A DNA stretch of 64,000 bases from Liolophura sinensis. Lineage: Eukaryota > Mollusca > Polyplacophora > Chitonida > Chitonidae. Of this stretch, positions 25,286 to 39,000 are shown piece by piece. The notes beneath the pieces were generated by a model. That model made no database searches. It was not told where the DNA came from and saw only the letters and a program-made list of their open reading frames with translations. The DNA is taken from positions 23,859,385 through 23,923,384 of the forward strand of contig NC_088295.1 in the NCBI RefSeq assembly GCF_032854445.1, in the 5' to 3' direction. The number at the start of each line of letters is the position of its first letter. The stretch's first letter is position 1. A program made the position numbers and the translations under genes.

Positions 25286-26196
25286 ATACTGATTATTGTT
25301 ACCATGGTAACCCAGTGTAAAGATATTTGTGTAGATGCTTCATTACAAGTATGTTCGATTAGGAAACTCGATATTAAATGGGCTTGGTCTTCTCATTCTA
25401 GCAAGACACTGTCAGCTGTCTAGCGAAATAAAAGAAAAACAATAAATTAATCCACAAATCACCTTCTCAGCAAAGATTTGTACAATGCTGTATACTCTAA
25501 AATCTCTTTCTGTGAAGGTATCCATTGACTTTTTGAAACATTCTTTTAAAATTCTAAAAACACTTTGTAGCACATAAATATATGACGCGGGTCCTCTCAT
25601 ACAGAGAGGTGACTGCTGTAGAGCTTATGTGTCTCTCATCTCACCTCATTTGGTACCTTTCTGTTACGTCATAAATGTGTGTCAGTTACTCCGGCTTTCA
25701 TGTGATTGGTCTTCATTCAGACATAATCATCAGGTAACTAAAAAGTCATCGGTAAAACAAGACATGAATCATCTAGCCACATGTTAGTTCTCATTTTGAT
25801 GCACCAGGAGCTTATCAATCAGACTTCCAGATGCACCTATAGGTCTATATATGTCAGTACCTTCTCAGTCAAAGCTTCAATAGCCGGATTATGTTAGAAG
25901 AGAGTTTGGACATTTTTCTAGGATCTAATGGCTTTGGGAAGTGTAAACTAGACATCAGGAACGACTCTAGTTGTAAAGGGAGGAACATTTTTTTGCTTTT
26001 CGTGAATGGGACCAGAATGAAAACTGTTGTTTAATGAATTCAGGAATTTAATTTTCTGCTATCAGCAGTGTTTTGTGGTATTTGTTTAAATGCTCGGGAA
26101 TGTCAAGTCTGACTCATTGTTACGCAGACCAAAAGTTGTTAAACAAAAATATTCTTACAACTAAATAGATTATGACACTGGCCTGGAAAAACCCTG

Positions 26197-26317
26197 GGCC
26201 CAGTTTCACAAAGCCGTGTACGACTTTTTTATCATACATTTGCCGCACGATATTTTGTTACCGTATTATTACATGTGCGATTATCGTACATGTACGACAT
26301 CTTTGTGAAACTGGGCC
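26197..26317. mobile_element. 121-bp foldback (MITE-like) element
   Basis: Perfect 17-bp terminal inverted repeats: GGCCCAGTTTCACAAAG at 26197-26213 and CTTTGTGAAACTGGGCC at 26301-26317. Inner sequence is also partly self-complementary (GTGTACGACTTT / ACATGTACGACAT). No ORF. Confidence 0.8.
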
Positions 26318-29169
26318 AAGATCTGCATGATTCCCATGATGTCACCAGATTACCCTACCAAATATGATCTCATCGGATACCTGTACCATGCAGACCGAAG
26401 AGATTCTAGCCCACCACGGCATGTCGATGACCAACCGAGAAAAGACCAAGAGGCATAATTTGAAATTGTTTTTGGTTTGACATGATTCCAGACTCCAGAC
26501 TGATGAGTACTTAAAATGAGTACTTAAAACTGGCGTATCATCATGTGATGTGTGTCAACTGCAGAAGTACTAACACTAGCCGTATTAAACACAGTTCCAC
26601 TGCAGAAGAGGTGGACAAACTAATCACCCGCACACGAAGCGGACAAGAAACGGAAGAGCTATTTTGCGGTTCGAATCCAGCTCCTGTGCTGAGGGCTGGA
26701 TTTGCGGCTTTGCGTCAGTGTGTACCTGCACAATTGCGATTCGATTCCTTGACCCACACACCTGTTCATCTTTATATACCGGAACTTAAAATCATTTTGG
26801 GAAGACTGTAAAACACTGATCAAATAAATCTCATAAAGATATTCGTGCTGGACGTTAATTTATATTCAATACCTCTCATATCGCCGATAGCTGAATTCCG
26901 TTACTTAATACATATTTAGATCTTCCTGCTTTTGCTTAATAAATAACCCATTTGTGCTTTGTACTCTATGAACTCACAAACAGAATTGCCTCCTCTCACT
27001 ATCATGTTAGAAGGCTGGGACACTAAATGTAAACAACTTTCAAGGAGTGCGCTGATTCTTTATTAAATTAATCAGTAAGCCTTAGTTTTAAAATTCGTCA
27101 CACAAACCTACAACTATATTACATGGTTTTTTAAACAATGCTGTGCGAAAAAGATAGCGTTGCATAAATTATATAGGTATTAGTAATGATAACTATGAAA
27201 AAGGAGAAAAAACGTAGACTATAACTATGGAAAACGGAAAAAAAAGAAATTAAAAAGGAATGTCGTAGATTTAACCCGAGAGAGGTATCACGTACAATGG
27301 GACTAGTACTATAGGCCAGCATATTGATTATGTGGCTTTGATCTTCTGTTCATGGCCGCGAACAAAAGACAGGAAGAACACACTGTTGCAAGCGTTATGC
27401 CCGTTCCAACGGTAACTGACGTTCAATGCGGTTTTATGCAAAGCCGGTATATTAAATTTTTATTTTTGTTTTTGGCGATTACGTGAAGACCACACCATGA
27501 ACGGGAATAACTCTATGAAATTCATAATCTTGAAATCAAGTAGGCCTCAGAAATGTTTTTGTTTGATTCAATTGTGCTATTTTCATTGACCATCCCAAGC
27601 CTAATCTACATATGGAAAGGAATCATATTAAGACGTTTTAACTGCCGTTCAACTATAGTCAATTGTGGCAAATTTAAAAAAAAATAGTGTCGATGATTCA
27701 GGAGGAGGAGATTCTTGGAGTGTTTTCAAATCATTTGACATAGGGCGAAGCATTTTTATATGCACTTATTCAGACTATAGATAAGCACATTGTAAAGGAT
27801 CAGCAGATTTGGTCCGGCGGTTTTCTCTGTAGCGGGCGTACATAATTATGCACAGCTAATAATCCTGACAATTCCAAGAGGGTATCGTCCAGAGGGCCGA
27901 TTCCCTACTTACAGTGACTATCGGTGCCTACAAAAACAATACAGGAATACAAAGTCATATCACAAAGAAACTGTAGCTTTGGTTATGTAAATATACTGAC
28001 TTAAATATATTCAGTCTTATGTATGAACATTTTACCACTCGTTCCATTCATTCCTCCTGTATGGTAGTTCATCGCGTCTATTTCTGACCACGACCTTCGC
28101 GACCCCCGTTTTTTTTTTAATCCGCACCATCCACGGAGTGGATAAGGTGGCGGTTTAGCCATCATATTCTTAAGTCTTTTGTCACACGTTAAAGTTATTT
28201 AGTACCCCTAAATATGTACATATGCCTTTCTGAATATGTACACACCAGAATACCCTGCAACTTCAGTGACACATGGCAAAATGCACGCTTCTACGCTGAA
28301 CTTGGTTCTCGTCTGGCACAGTCTTACCTCTGACAGAAGTTACTGCTTAGTCAGAGAAGTCACAGCTCTCCTTTAAGGCCCTGAATCGTAAACCTGACGA
28401 ATCAGCAGTTCACCAGTATCGCACTCTCTGTATCCTCCAGTGTATACTGTTTATGTATGTATCTTGAGCGATGAAGAAGACAAACACTCTTCTCCCAAGA
28501 ATGACCTTCGATTAGCAACACCGGTTTGACGAACTGTGGCTACTTACCTTTAAATATTACAAAAGTGGAATGTTCTCTAAATTTATGGACTCGAAAAGTT
28601 TTGAAACCTCTGAAGCTTTGTTTACACTTCACCCTTGCCGAGGCGGCAAACATCAAATGAATGCCTCAACATTGGACTGTGATGATTGACAGGTCGGTTG
28701 GCCAGACACTTCTTACTCGAGGACATCAACAAACATTACTGTATGCAAACAATTAAATTTGCAAGGTAATGAAATAAATCTAGGGTACATACCATAAAAA
28801 ATCTCTTTTTTTCTCTTGTATTTTACCTGGGGACCCGAATTGCATGACAGCAGGTAGTTATGGGCATGCTGTTTACAGCGCCTTATAGTAACAAATGGTT
28901 GAACATACTGCAAATAAAAGAGCCTACTAGCGCATGATTGTTGGAGATACAAAATAATGTATGTTATACATTTGTCTATAATATAAATTGTTTAATCTGG
29001 TCCTTCGTCTTATGTGTGTATCTGAGGGTGTTCCACCAGAGCACAACCGGTAAACAGGAAGTAGCTACTGGATTAGGGAAATAGCTCCCACAGGACTGAT
29101 AATACTGTATTTAAGCCATTACAAACATACCTGAGTGACCAACGTGAGTTATGATTGTTCAAAAGTTGC

Positions 29170-29275
29170 CATCAATACTTCTCCTTTCTATGTGGTACTT
29201 CTCTTTTCTATGTGGTACTTCTCCTTTGTATGTGGTACTTCTCCCTTCTATGTGGTACTTCTCCTTTATAAGTAC
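29170..29275. repeat. 20-bp tandem repeat, about 5 copies
   Basis: Units of TATGTGGTACTTCTCCTTTC with single-base variants. Confidence 0.8.
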
Positions 29276-31789
29276 AACTATGCGATAACAACTATATTAA
29301 TACATCCTTAATATTTCAAGGTCAGCTTTTGTCCCAAATAAGCATTCCATCTGACGGGTGATAGAAATCCCTATTTTCACTCTACATCTAACAATTTCAG
29401 GATGAATGTCTCGATCATCCTGTCAAGACATGCGGTGTTGAAACGGACCGTTCACGTTTCTGATCATTGCTTCTATAGAATTGCCCTACTGGCAATTTGT
29501 GGCCAGTGAAACAAAGGTAGGATATTTGTGTATAGAAATGAGGGTTGTAGAGAAGCGCAACTAAAGATGACAATATGGCAACAATAACTGCACAAATATT
29601 TAGAAACAACCATGCTATGTATAAGTGTATGCAACTGAAAGCAACATGCGTGTAGGTCATGGTGCCTCTGAACAGATATTCAGAAATATACAGAAATACA
29701 TTCAGAGGCATCAGTGGCAGGGACATGTGTTGAACATTCTTTATCGTGACACCATAATGACTTGGGCAGGTTAATAACGTTATTCAGCGTATATTTCCTT
29801 CTGTTTTACGTTTGTAAGCGGAGCATTTTAAAAGTCATTTTAAAAACAATGTGCCGGTAAATGCGTGAAGAACACGTCTCCATACAGTTAGCGCAAGGAA
29901 GCGCTTATTCTATTTCATGAGCTCTATTAGTGAGGATTCTCTAACTCAATCTGTTAGATGGGTTGTGTACAGCACAATTCGTCTTCCCTGGATGTTGCAC
30001 TTGACCGTCATCCTTCCTGCATTTCCTTCACGACTAATGCATCTATCAAGCCGAGTGAATCCCCAGTTTCAGGACATAAAAAAGAAGAGTGATGATGATT
30101 TTTAAAATCCGTAGAACGGGACCTTGACATTAAAGGTGTATTGCTCCAAGCTGTTTCTTCTCTCTTAACACTTTAATATGATAACAGAGCTGGAGATTAG
30201 ATGGAGCAAACCACTTTTCCAAGAAATAACTGTTTTGGAGTTTTAAGCATCTTGCCAGGGGCGCGACTTATAGTGTTTCAGAGTTTTTAGTTCAACATTC
30301 TTTACATAACTATAAAAAATTAAGCAAGTATTTCAAAATGCCAAAACAAAAATATAAGAGAAGAGAAAGACAAGTTATGTATCTTTTTCTCCAGGAATTT
30401 GTACATTTTATTGTAGAACGGATATTGTAGACTACAGCATACAATCTGACAAATAAATTCATCAAATGCTGTAAATATGGAATACCTGGTGCATGTGCTC
30501 AACCGCGTGCTGGTCATTGTGCCTCTGAACAGATATGTTGGCAATGAGCAAAGCTTTTCTATAGCTTCACTTCTACATCATATGGAGATATGTTGTGCTC
30601 AGTGTATCAGTTGTCGTTGTTATACACCCCATCGGGTTGAGCCCAGCATGATTAATCAGTTAACAAATGGTCCATTTTGGTCCATCAGGAATTCAAAGTA
30701 TTCTCTTCAGGCTCATATTAAATGACCAGAAAACTAAAAATTACAAGTTAAGAGCTGTCGCACCATGAGGCATAAGAGGTATTTGTGCTCAGAATTTGAT
30801 CGCAAATTGTCTTCTTCCTGTCAATGCCCTCAGTAACAAAGCGGAGTGTCAATGGATCTGTGAAATGATCTGCATGGTTAACTAGCTAAAATTCAACAAC
30901 CAACTTATAAATACTCTTCATTCGTTTATTCAAAAACGCATCCCAACAGTAAAGGTTGCATATCCGCCAGTATGCGATATTGTAGAAGGAGAAAATCGCT
31001 TTAAGAGATGAGATTAACGAACAAACACACAAAGTCAATAAATGGTAATTGTTGTTATATATAGGGCCGTTATCATCCATAGGTTGACCGATTTCACTGA
31101 CCACGCTGCAGCAGATGGCGGGCAGTTCTCAGATCTCACGTTATAAAACGAACAGTCATCACAAAAGTCCCTGAATTTACAAACCTCCCTTATATACATC
31201 CTCGCATTTTACCTTGAAAAGAGTTTTAATATGTTAACAGCTGTGTACTTACACGAGATTTCTTTGTACACATGCCACTTTACCATGCATATAGATACAC
31301 AATAACGTTTTCACTTAAGTCTCACATGAAACACTATTGTAGTAAAATACGCTATTGATTTTAGCGGACGATCACGCACATAGATAACTTCTATAAATCA
31401 TCAAATGACTTTCTTCATAAATGTACATGTAAATCGTGATACAGCGGATCGATAGTCCCTACGGCTTGGTTAATAGATGTAATTAAAATTCAATCAAGCT
31501 GACAGTCTCAACATGTGGAAACGACATACCGAAATGGGAACAAATGTTACTGCACTGAGGTAAGACGGTAGAGAAATTGCCAACTGATTCGCGCACCTCT
31601 TTGTATTTATAGAGGAATTCTGCAATTACTCTACATATAACTGTTAAGAAGATGAAGTTATCCAACTATACCATTTAGGAAGAGATCAAAACCAAATTAT
31701 CGAGGTATTTTGGTTACGGAAATTAAATAGCCCTTTCGTCAGCATGATTTCGATCTACAAATATAATATACAGTTTTGGGCTATACTCC

Positions 31790-32565
31790 TTACCCCGAAT
31801 TCGCTGCTCTCAAAGTTCGCTTTACATCACTAGCAAAATTTTTAAAGAATTCTTGAACAACGCCCAGGTAACCGAGATCGTGGTGATTAGGCAGCAAGCA
31901 CAAAAACTTTAAACGTTTGAACGTTTGTTTCTAATAATACTTTATACACATGTATTCTTTTTGTCTAACATATGCACAACGCCAACAATTTCATTGACAA
32001 ATGCTGATTAAGTAGCTCCATGCGAGGACACCAGTGCTGAGGTTAAGCCTAAACCATACTTCTTACAGAACGTGCGTCGCTCTCTACCTTTCGCTTTACA
32101 TCACCACCAATAGACAAGCTTGACCGTTGGAGCATGTGAGACGAACGAAGGCTTCTTTAGGATTAGCCTCATCACTTGTGTCCTCCCGCGGAACTATTTA
32201 AACTGAATTCATCACTAAAATTATTTCAGGCGTTGGTTAGAATCATGTTGAACATTCTCTTGATAAAGAGAATGCACGTGTATAAAGTATTACTAGGGAC
32301 GAAGGCTGAGACGGACTGCTTGGGTTTTCTTACGTCACTTCCTGCCTCCAGTGACCCCGGCGTTGTTCAAGCTTTGTGTACAAACTTTGCTATTGTTGGC
32401 AGTGATACACTGCGAAAGTTATAGAGCGACGCATGCGCTGTATGGAGTATGAGCCTAAACAAGCTTCTATACATGCGTCGCCTAGGCTCTAATGGCCAAG
32501 CTTGCATGTTGGTAGCAGTAATGTAGGCGTGCGTAGAGAGCGGTACGTGCGCTTTAAGGGGGCAT
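31790..32565. repeat. Direct and inverted repeats, possible decayed foldback transposon
   Basis: GCTCTCTACC, TTTCGCTTTACATCACCA and CAAGCTTGACCGTTGGAGC (about 32071-32136) recur inverted and diverged at about 32480-32562 (GCTCTAATGGCCAAGCTTG and GTAGAGAGCGG). A related direct copy, TTCGCTTTACATCACTAGC, is near 31818. GAGCCTA at 32451 and TAGGCTC at 32483 pair as an inner hairpin. Confidence 0.45.
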
Positions 32566-33025
32566 CAGTTCGGGTATTAAAGTTGTCATACCCTTAACTG
32601 TTTGGGGACACACATGCTAGATGAGACGGTTAACCAATGTAGAGGCGGAGCATGGTTTCTATTCTGGTCTTCTTGTCCCCCTCCTCCACACGCCGAATAA
32701 ATCTAACCATCTTCAATTAAGGCTGAAGGAATAAAAGTAGGACAGGAATAGATATTTCTCGCCAGCTTGAATATATATCTACATCTGTTAATAAGCCCTC
32801 AAAAATCATAAACCATCCACACCAAGTCATGAATTTTGCTGTGTTAAAAATAATGTTTCACACTATAAAAGTTTTGAGGCTCACAATAAGGATTTGATGA
32901 GTGTTTGTATGAACCTCCACTGTATACACTTTTGATACAGATACAATTTAGTTCCTTTCCTTTTTTATGACAAGTACACATGGTAGTTTTGTATCTAATT
33001 CACATCGTTTCGTCTGTATTTCCAG

Positions 33026-36000
33026 TGCCAACCCTCGGCCTTAATGATCGGAGGCTGTGTTGTCGGACTCCTCTTCGTATTCTTCCTCGTCGTTTTAATA
33101 AGAAAATGGCGTCGTCCAAAGAAGAATTTCTTTGATCTTGATTTGGAGGAATTCAGTGATTGTGAAGTTTCCCGTTCCGCTCCGATTTCAAGGTGAGCAC
33201 GATCGTGAAAATGTAAAATTATAGTGACAAACATAAGACACGATACCAACAGCGTGAGAGACAACATATTGCGTATACTGGGGAGTCAAAAGTTGTAACA
33301 CATGAGAACAGTTGAGCACGACAGTTTAGGTGTAGGTCCTTATACCATTCACTTGATAAAGCTGTTAAGGCTTAGGCCGAAAATGTCGTACAAATTAACC
33401 CAGATATTGTTATTCTTGAGAAAATTTGTTTTCTCTCTCATTCCTTGGCTAAGTGAAGTCATATTGTACGTGTTCAGCACAAGAGTAATCAGTATCAGTA
33501 TAAAAGCCTACAACGTGGAGAGTAAAACCAGCGACGACATAATCAACGCTACCACTTGTAATTTTTACTATAGTATAGAAGGCTATACAGAATAGAGAAT
33601 AAAACCAGAGCAATGACGACAGTGTGACACACGTCCTGCAGCTAAAACGGTATCCCATTTAAATGACAGTTACATATTCATTCCAGACAAGCTTCTCCAA
33701 GGCTTCACAAGAAACGAGGATCTTGCCCAAACACAGCCGAACTCGTCAAACAGAATATCTTAGTTCGCTCGGTCACATCTGAAGCAATTCCAAATTTTAC
33801 CCTCCCTCCTGAAAGAATCCAGCCCCGCTCCCCGTTTGAGAGGTCAGCAACAAGTTCTGCCTTCCAGTACCAGCAAGATTTCCTAGAGTCCTTTCAGCCT
33901 GAACTTTATCTGTAAGAAATACAAATTTGCTCTGTGTGCATTGAATATAAACGTAAGGCCTTTATGGGTACAGTACATTTTCGGGTCCATCAGCAGGCCC
34001 ATTGTAGTCAGGCAAGAGGGGGACTTCAATGACTGCAGGAGCAGAAAACATTTTCAGTGTTTCTTACACCAGTATGCTATAGTAACAAACAGGACAGGCT
34101 ACAACCTAACATATAGTAGAATGTACTCATACTATCTTGGTACCATTACACAACAGCACGATTGCCAAACATAGGCCTACTTAACATGCAAATTATACAT
34201 TCTTGTATAGGCCTTCTTGTAAATTTATGGTCTATAGTTTGTGTGCATAAGAAACAAACGGGTTTAGATTTAAAGGCTTGTTTTGAATCTTTTTTAATAA
34301 TTGAACATTGTGAACACTCTTTCTTGTTTGGTATGTTAGGAACACCTGGCCGAGCGACGAGAGCGAACACGAGTTAGCGGCCAGCCGTCATGGACGCCTG
34401 TGGTTCTCACTGATTTACGACGCGACTGTGGAACAACTCTCTGTCACACTCATCAAGGCGAAGGAACTGCCAGGTTTGTGCCCAATGCAATATACCAGAC
34501 GTATGCATTTAGTGTCATATTCTTGACTGATATAATACCGACAGGAAACTCAAATGAATTAGGGGCCTCGGTGGCCTCGGTGTTTAGCGCGCCAGCACTG
34601 CGCAGTGACCCAGGGATTTCTCACCAATGCGGTCGATAGGAGTTCATGTCCAGCTCATGTTGGCTTCCTCTCCGGCCGTACGTGGGTGGTCTTGCAGCAA
34701 CCTGCGGATGGTCATGGGTTTTCTCCGGGGTCTGCCCGATGTGCTCCCACCACAATGCTGGCCGTCGTCGTATACGTGAAATATTCTTGAGTACGGCGTA
34801 AAACACCGATCAAATAAATAAGTGACTCAGTTGAATTAACTAGTGTGTATTCGGCATGTATTTTTTTATACGAGAGAGCAACCATTGACCTCTCGCTGCA
34901 TACAGTAGGCTACGTGTGAGCGTCCACTTGTTTAGGTGCTTTTAATTATTGAAATCAATGTATCAATTACATCGCTCGACAAGAAAGTTTATTTTGACCT
35001 CACAAAGAAAACATAACTATTGATCCTTATAGCAAGCGAGCTGGGGGATTGTTTACTGATGCCAAACTTAACTGACGCACAGCATACACATGTTAACTTA
35101 CCTCAATACGGAATCTCTTTGTCCCGATATCTTGATCAGAAAACAGATGGACATATACCATCTGGCGCCGTGCCTTTAAATTCCACTTTATCAAGAAAAT
35201 ATGCATATATATAAATCTAATGGCGTTATGTATCTACTTGATCAAGATTTTCTGGGATGCTGCCAAAGGAAATATATAATTGCTCATGTCTTTTCATTCG
35301 GATGAAGCATTCATATTTTCTTCTAATTTAACCAAATAATAGGAATACACGAATGGATATATAAAGTATTCAAGTATTCAAATGTCTCACATAGTTAGCT
35401 TCCGTTCTGGCGCTTTAGTCTTTCTGGAGGTCTTTATACCACATAATTGGGTAGTCGTGTAGTTCAATTAAATAGACATGATCTATATTCTGTAGCTTTT
35501 TGTCTGTTTTTTTTTCTCACCATATCATATTTTGTTTTCTATTCCAAAATTTGTTTTCACCCATATCACTCATTTGTTTTTCATTCGTATCAATCTGATC
35601 AATCGTATAAACTATTGTTCTAGCCGACGGTGCTTTTCCGACCAAAGACTCTATTACTTGTATCTTCCCTTTTTTCTTATAATGAACCTACTCGCTTAAA
35701 CCTTGATTACACTTACTTTCCATGTTTTTTTGTCTCATCTCTATAGTAAATAACACCGTTACATGTATTTTTGAGGTTGTAGTCTTCAGAACTGGATTGT
35801 TGTGAAAAGACAAAGCCCAAAATCTACAACTAAGCACGAAAACTGCCAATGTATATTCTGGAACTCTGTGCAACCCATACACAGGAATGGCAGGACCTTG
35901 GTATGAGTGACAGTAAATCAGGTCATTGACAATCTTTCCCATGTACAGACGCAGGCCAATGTCAAGGCGTGAACACTTAAATAGTGAAAACAAAACTGGT

Positions 36001-39000
36001 GATGTTAAACAAGGTATTTTACAACCGAGAGTGAACTCGCATGCTATATTTCTGTTTTAGGTCGTAATAGAGCCAATTACACCAGAGACCCGTTTGTAAA
36101 ACTGTTCTTACTACCTGACGAAAGGACATGCAGAATCTCGAAAATGAAGAAGAAAACATTGTCTCCGATCTTTAACGAGACTTTCGTGTTCCAAGTGAGT
36201 GTTTCCTGCTAGCCCAGAAAGGTTTTGCCATTAACTAGTCATGATAGTCAAATATACTGTATAAATCCATTTCGATATAAGAAGACACGACGTGCACGAT
36301 GTATTACAAGTGAATATAATAATATAATACCAGCGCGGTTCAATGGCCCAGTAGCCTTTCATCAGTGTGAGTTCCTAGTCCATGCAGCTCATACTGCAGA
36401 TGGTCGTGAATTTCCCCGAGGCTCTACCCGGTTTCCGCACACCATAATGCTGGCCGCCGGCATAGGGCCTATAAGTGAAATGTTCTTGAGTATGGCGTAA
36501 CACACCAATGAAATAAATAAATAAATATCTGTTCAAGGCATTTGTTACTAAAACAGTATATTGCTTGTACCGGTACCGAAAACATGTAAATATATATAGT
36601 CTGTTACTATTTGATCTATCTTCCATGAAGGTACCCCCGTCCGATCTGATGAATCGATCTCTCAGACTCTCGGTCTACGACGTGGATAGGCGTAAAGTGC
36701 GTCATTCTTTAGGCCACGTGGTTGTCTCGCTTAAAGAGTGCGACCTGTCGAAAGGCGATGTGTTGTGGCGAGACTTGGAAACTATGGCTCAGGTAATTTC
36801 AGGGATAATCTTCTGTCTGGTAATCCTCTGTCTGCATACATGGATTCATATCATTATCCTTACAGATTAACGCCTGTATAAACTGTTTAAATTCTCGAGA
36901 AATGTTCATAAATTTTTTCTTTCTCGGGGAATATATGCGGGCGAATTTATATGCAGGCTACATACGCTGGACTTTGAATTAGAGCGCAGGATGAATAGAT
37001 TACATAGACTATAGACTATAGGCCTCATTTATACTTACCCATATGGATCACTTTGCATTTAAAACTGTAATGTTCATATGTGTTTGTCCATCTACCTGAT
37101 AAATTTGAGTAGACCGAATTTTCTGGAGTAAGCTGGTCAATTTCCCGCCAGAACTGGACAAAATCCGAAAAGGCGGGATCAATTGTGAAAACTGTGTTGT
37201 GAAACTTTGAGATCGGAAGCACATGTTGCATGTGCATATCGTGCCAATCGTTATAAGCCAAACTTTTTAGAAAGCTAACGATACCGCGAAGGGAGCAGGG
37301 ACAGCCAGCACAACTTGTCACTCACGACCGGTACTGTTATTGCTGCAGCCACCATTCCAGCGCTCTCACCGCTTGCAGGACTAGTGACAATAAGCTGTCG
37401 ACGATGCAGAAGTAACGACTGTTACCCTCAATGCTGCAGCCACGACTGTTACCGTTAATACTGTAGCCACGACTGTTACTGTTAATGCAGCCCGAACGAC
37501 TGTTACCGTTAATGCTGCAGAAGCTATTGTTACTGTTAATGCGGTAGCCACGACTGTTACCGCTAATACTGTAGCCACGACTGTTACCGTTAATGCTGCA
37601 CGAACGACTGTTACCGTTAATGGTGCAGCCACGGCTGTTATCGTTAATGCTGCAGCCGCGGCTGTTACCGTTAATGGTGCAGCTACGACTGGTACCGTTA
37701 ATGGTGCAGCCACGGCTGTTACCGTTCATGGTGCAGCCATGACTGTTACCGTTAATGCTTCAGGCACGACTGTTACCGTTAATGCTGCAGTCACGAATGT
37801 AACCATTAATGCTGCACCCACGACTGTTACCGTTAATGCTGCAATCACGGCTGTTGGATTTTAAAGTTTCGGCTTTAATTGTTCCGTTTGTCCTTTTTGC
37901 ATTATTGATCTGCCATTCTTCTGTTTTTTCCCCTTTCTCTGCAGTATTAATCTGCCCCTGAGCTTCCTGGAAGTTTGTGAAAATCCATTAAAGGATACAG
38001 GATTTTGCCAGATAAATATAGCCTCTAGACTATACTGTAAAATAAATATTGACGAAGTTTACTCCCTGTTTAGCAAGGCTTTCCTTGTGACAGGTTTCAT
38101 TTTGACCGAAACACATTTTGGCTTGCGTTTAATCATGCACAGATCCTAAAATTCAATGAATATGAACGGTCCAATACTGACAATACTTTTAACGTACTGT
38201 TATTTGCTTACATGACATTCACTCAACCTCATATATTTATTTTATTTTATTTATTTGATTGGTGTTTTACGCCGTACTCAAGAATATTTCACTTATACGA
38301 CGGCGGCCAGCATTATGGTGGGAGGAAACCGGGCAGAGCCCGGGGGAAACCCACGACCGTCCGTAGGTTGCTGACAGACCTTCCCACAACCTCATATGTA
38401 GCATGATATCTTGCCCTTTAACATCCTGAAATGTCCCCGTTTCATTCGGTCATTATTTAATTTCTCTGTTGCAGCCATCTGTAAACATGGGTGAAGTGCA
38501 GTTTTCCCTTACCCACATGCCAAACTTTGAGAAGGTAAAAGTCACCATCCACCAGGTTCGCAACATTCACCTGTCCCAGTGTGACATGGACTCCGGTAAG
38601 TCAGACTCACTAGGCTACAGAAAAGTCTGTTCACTTGTTTCTACAAATGAGAGGCCACCTATGTTCATGTTCACTACGTTAAAAGAAATGTATAGCCTGA
38701 CTGGAAATTGCTCTCATGCCCTGATTCTGTGCAATTTCTTCCAACAATAAACAGCTATACCTGATCAGAAATGTTCTTCGGTAGGGTACATACATGGAGT
38801 TATTAAAACAAACAACTTTTAAGTTAATAAGGACGAGGAGTACGGCAGAGTAACCGTATAGCCGTATGTGTCTGTCTGAGATCGGGTCATCGAATAATTT
38901 TCTTTTTCGGATACAGTCTTGCTGTTTACCCTTGGCCAACGAGGCCAGGTGTTTGATTGATAGATCTTGGTGGTTAGGTTATGGCTTTAAGTCCGGTGAG

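Larger units (their letters stand above)
25286..33025. other. Gene-poor stretch upstream of the synaptotagmin TM exon
   Basis: No coding exon supported. It holds the foldback element at 26197-26317, a possible decayed SINE near 26670-26828 (B-box-like GGTTCGAATCCAGC and an end CACTGATCAAATAAAT), a 20-bp repeat at 29170-29275, a shared GTGCCTCTGAACAGATAT block at 29661 and 30519, and the inverted-repeat region at 31790-32565. An undetected 5' exon of the synaptotagmin gene probably lies here. Confidence 0.35.

Noticed and set aside
29415-29726. 103-codon minus-strand ORF with hydrophobic stretches
   Set aside because: No homology recognised, no splice partners and a composition like that of surrounding noncoding ORFs.
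37337-37729. Minus-strand ORFs of 110 and 130 codons
   Set aside because: Read-through of a 27-bp minisatellite inside a synaptotagmin intron; two frames are open at once, as expected for repeats.
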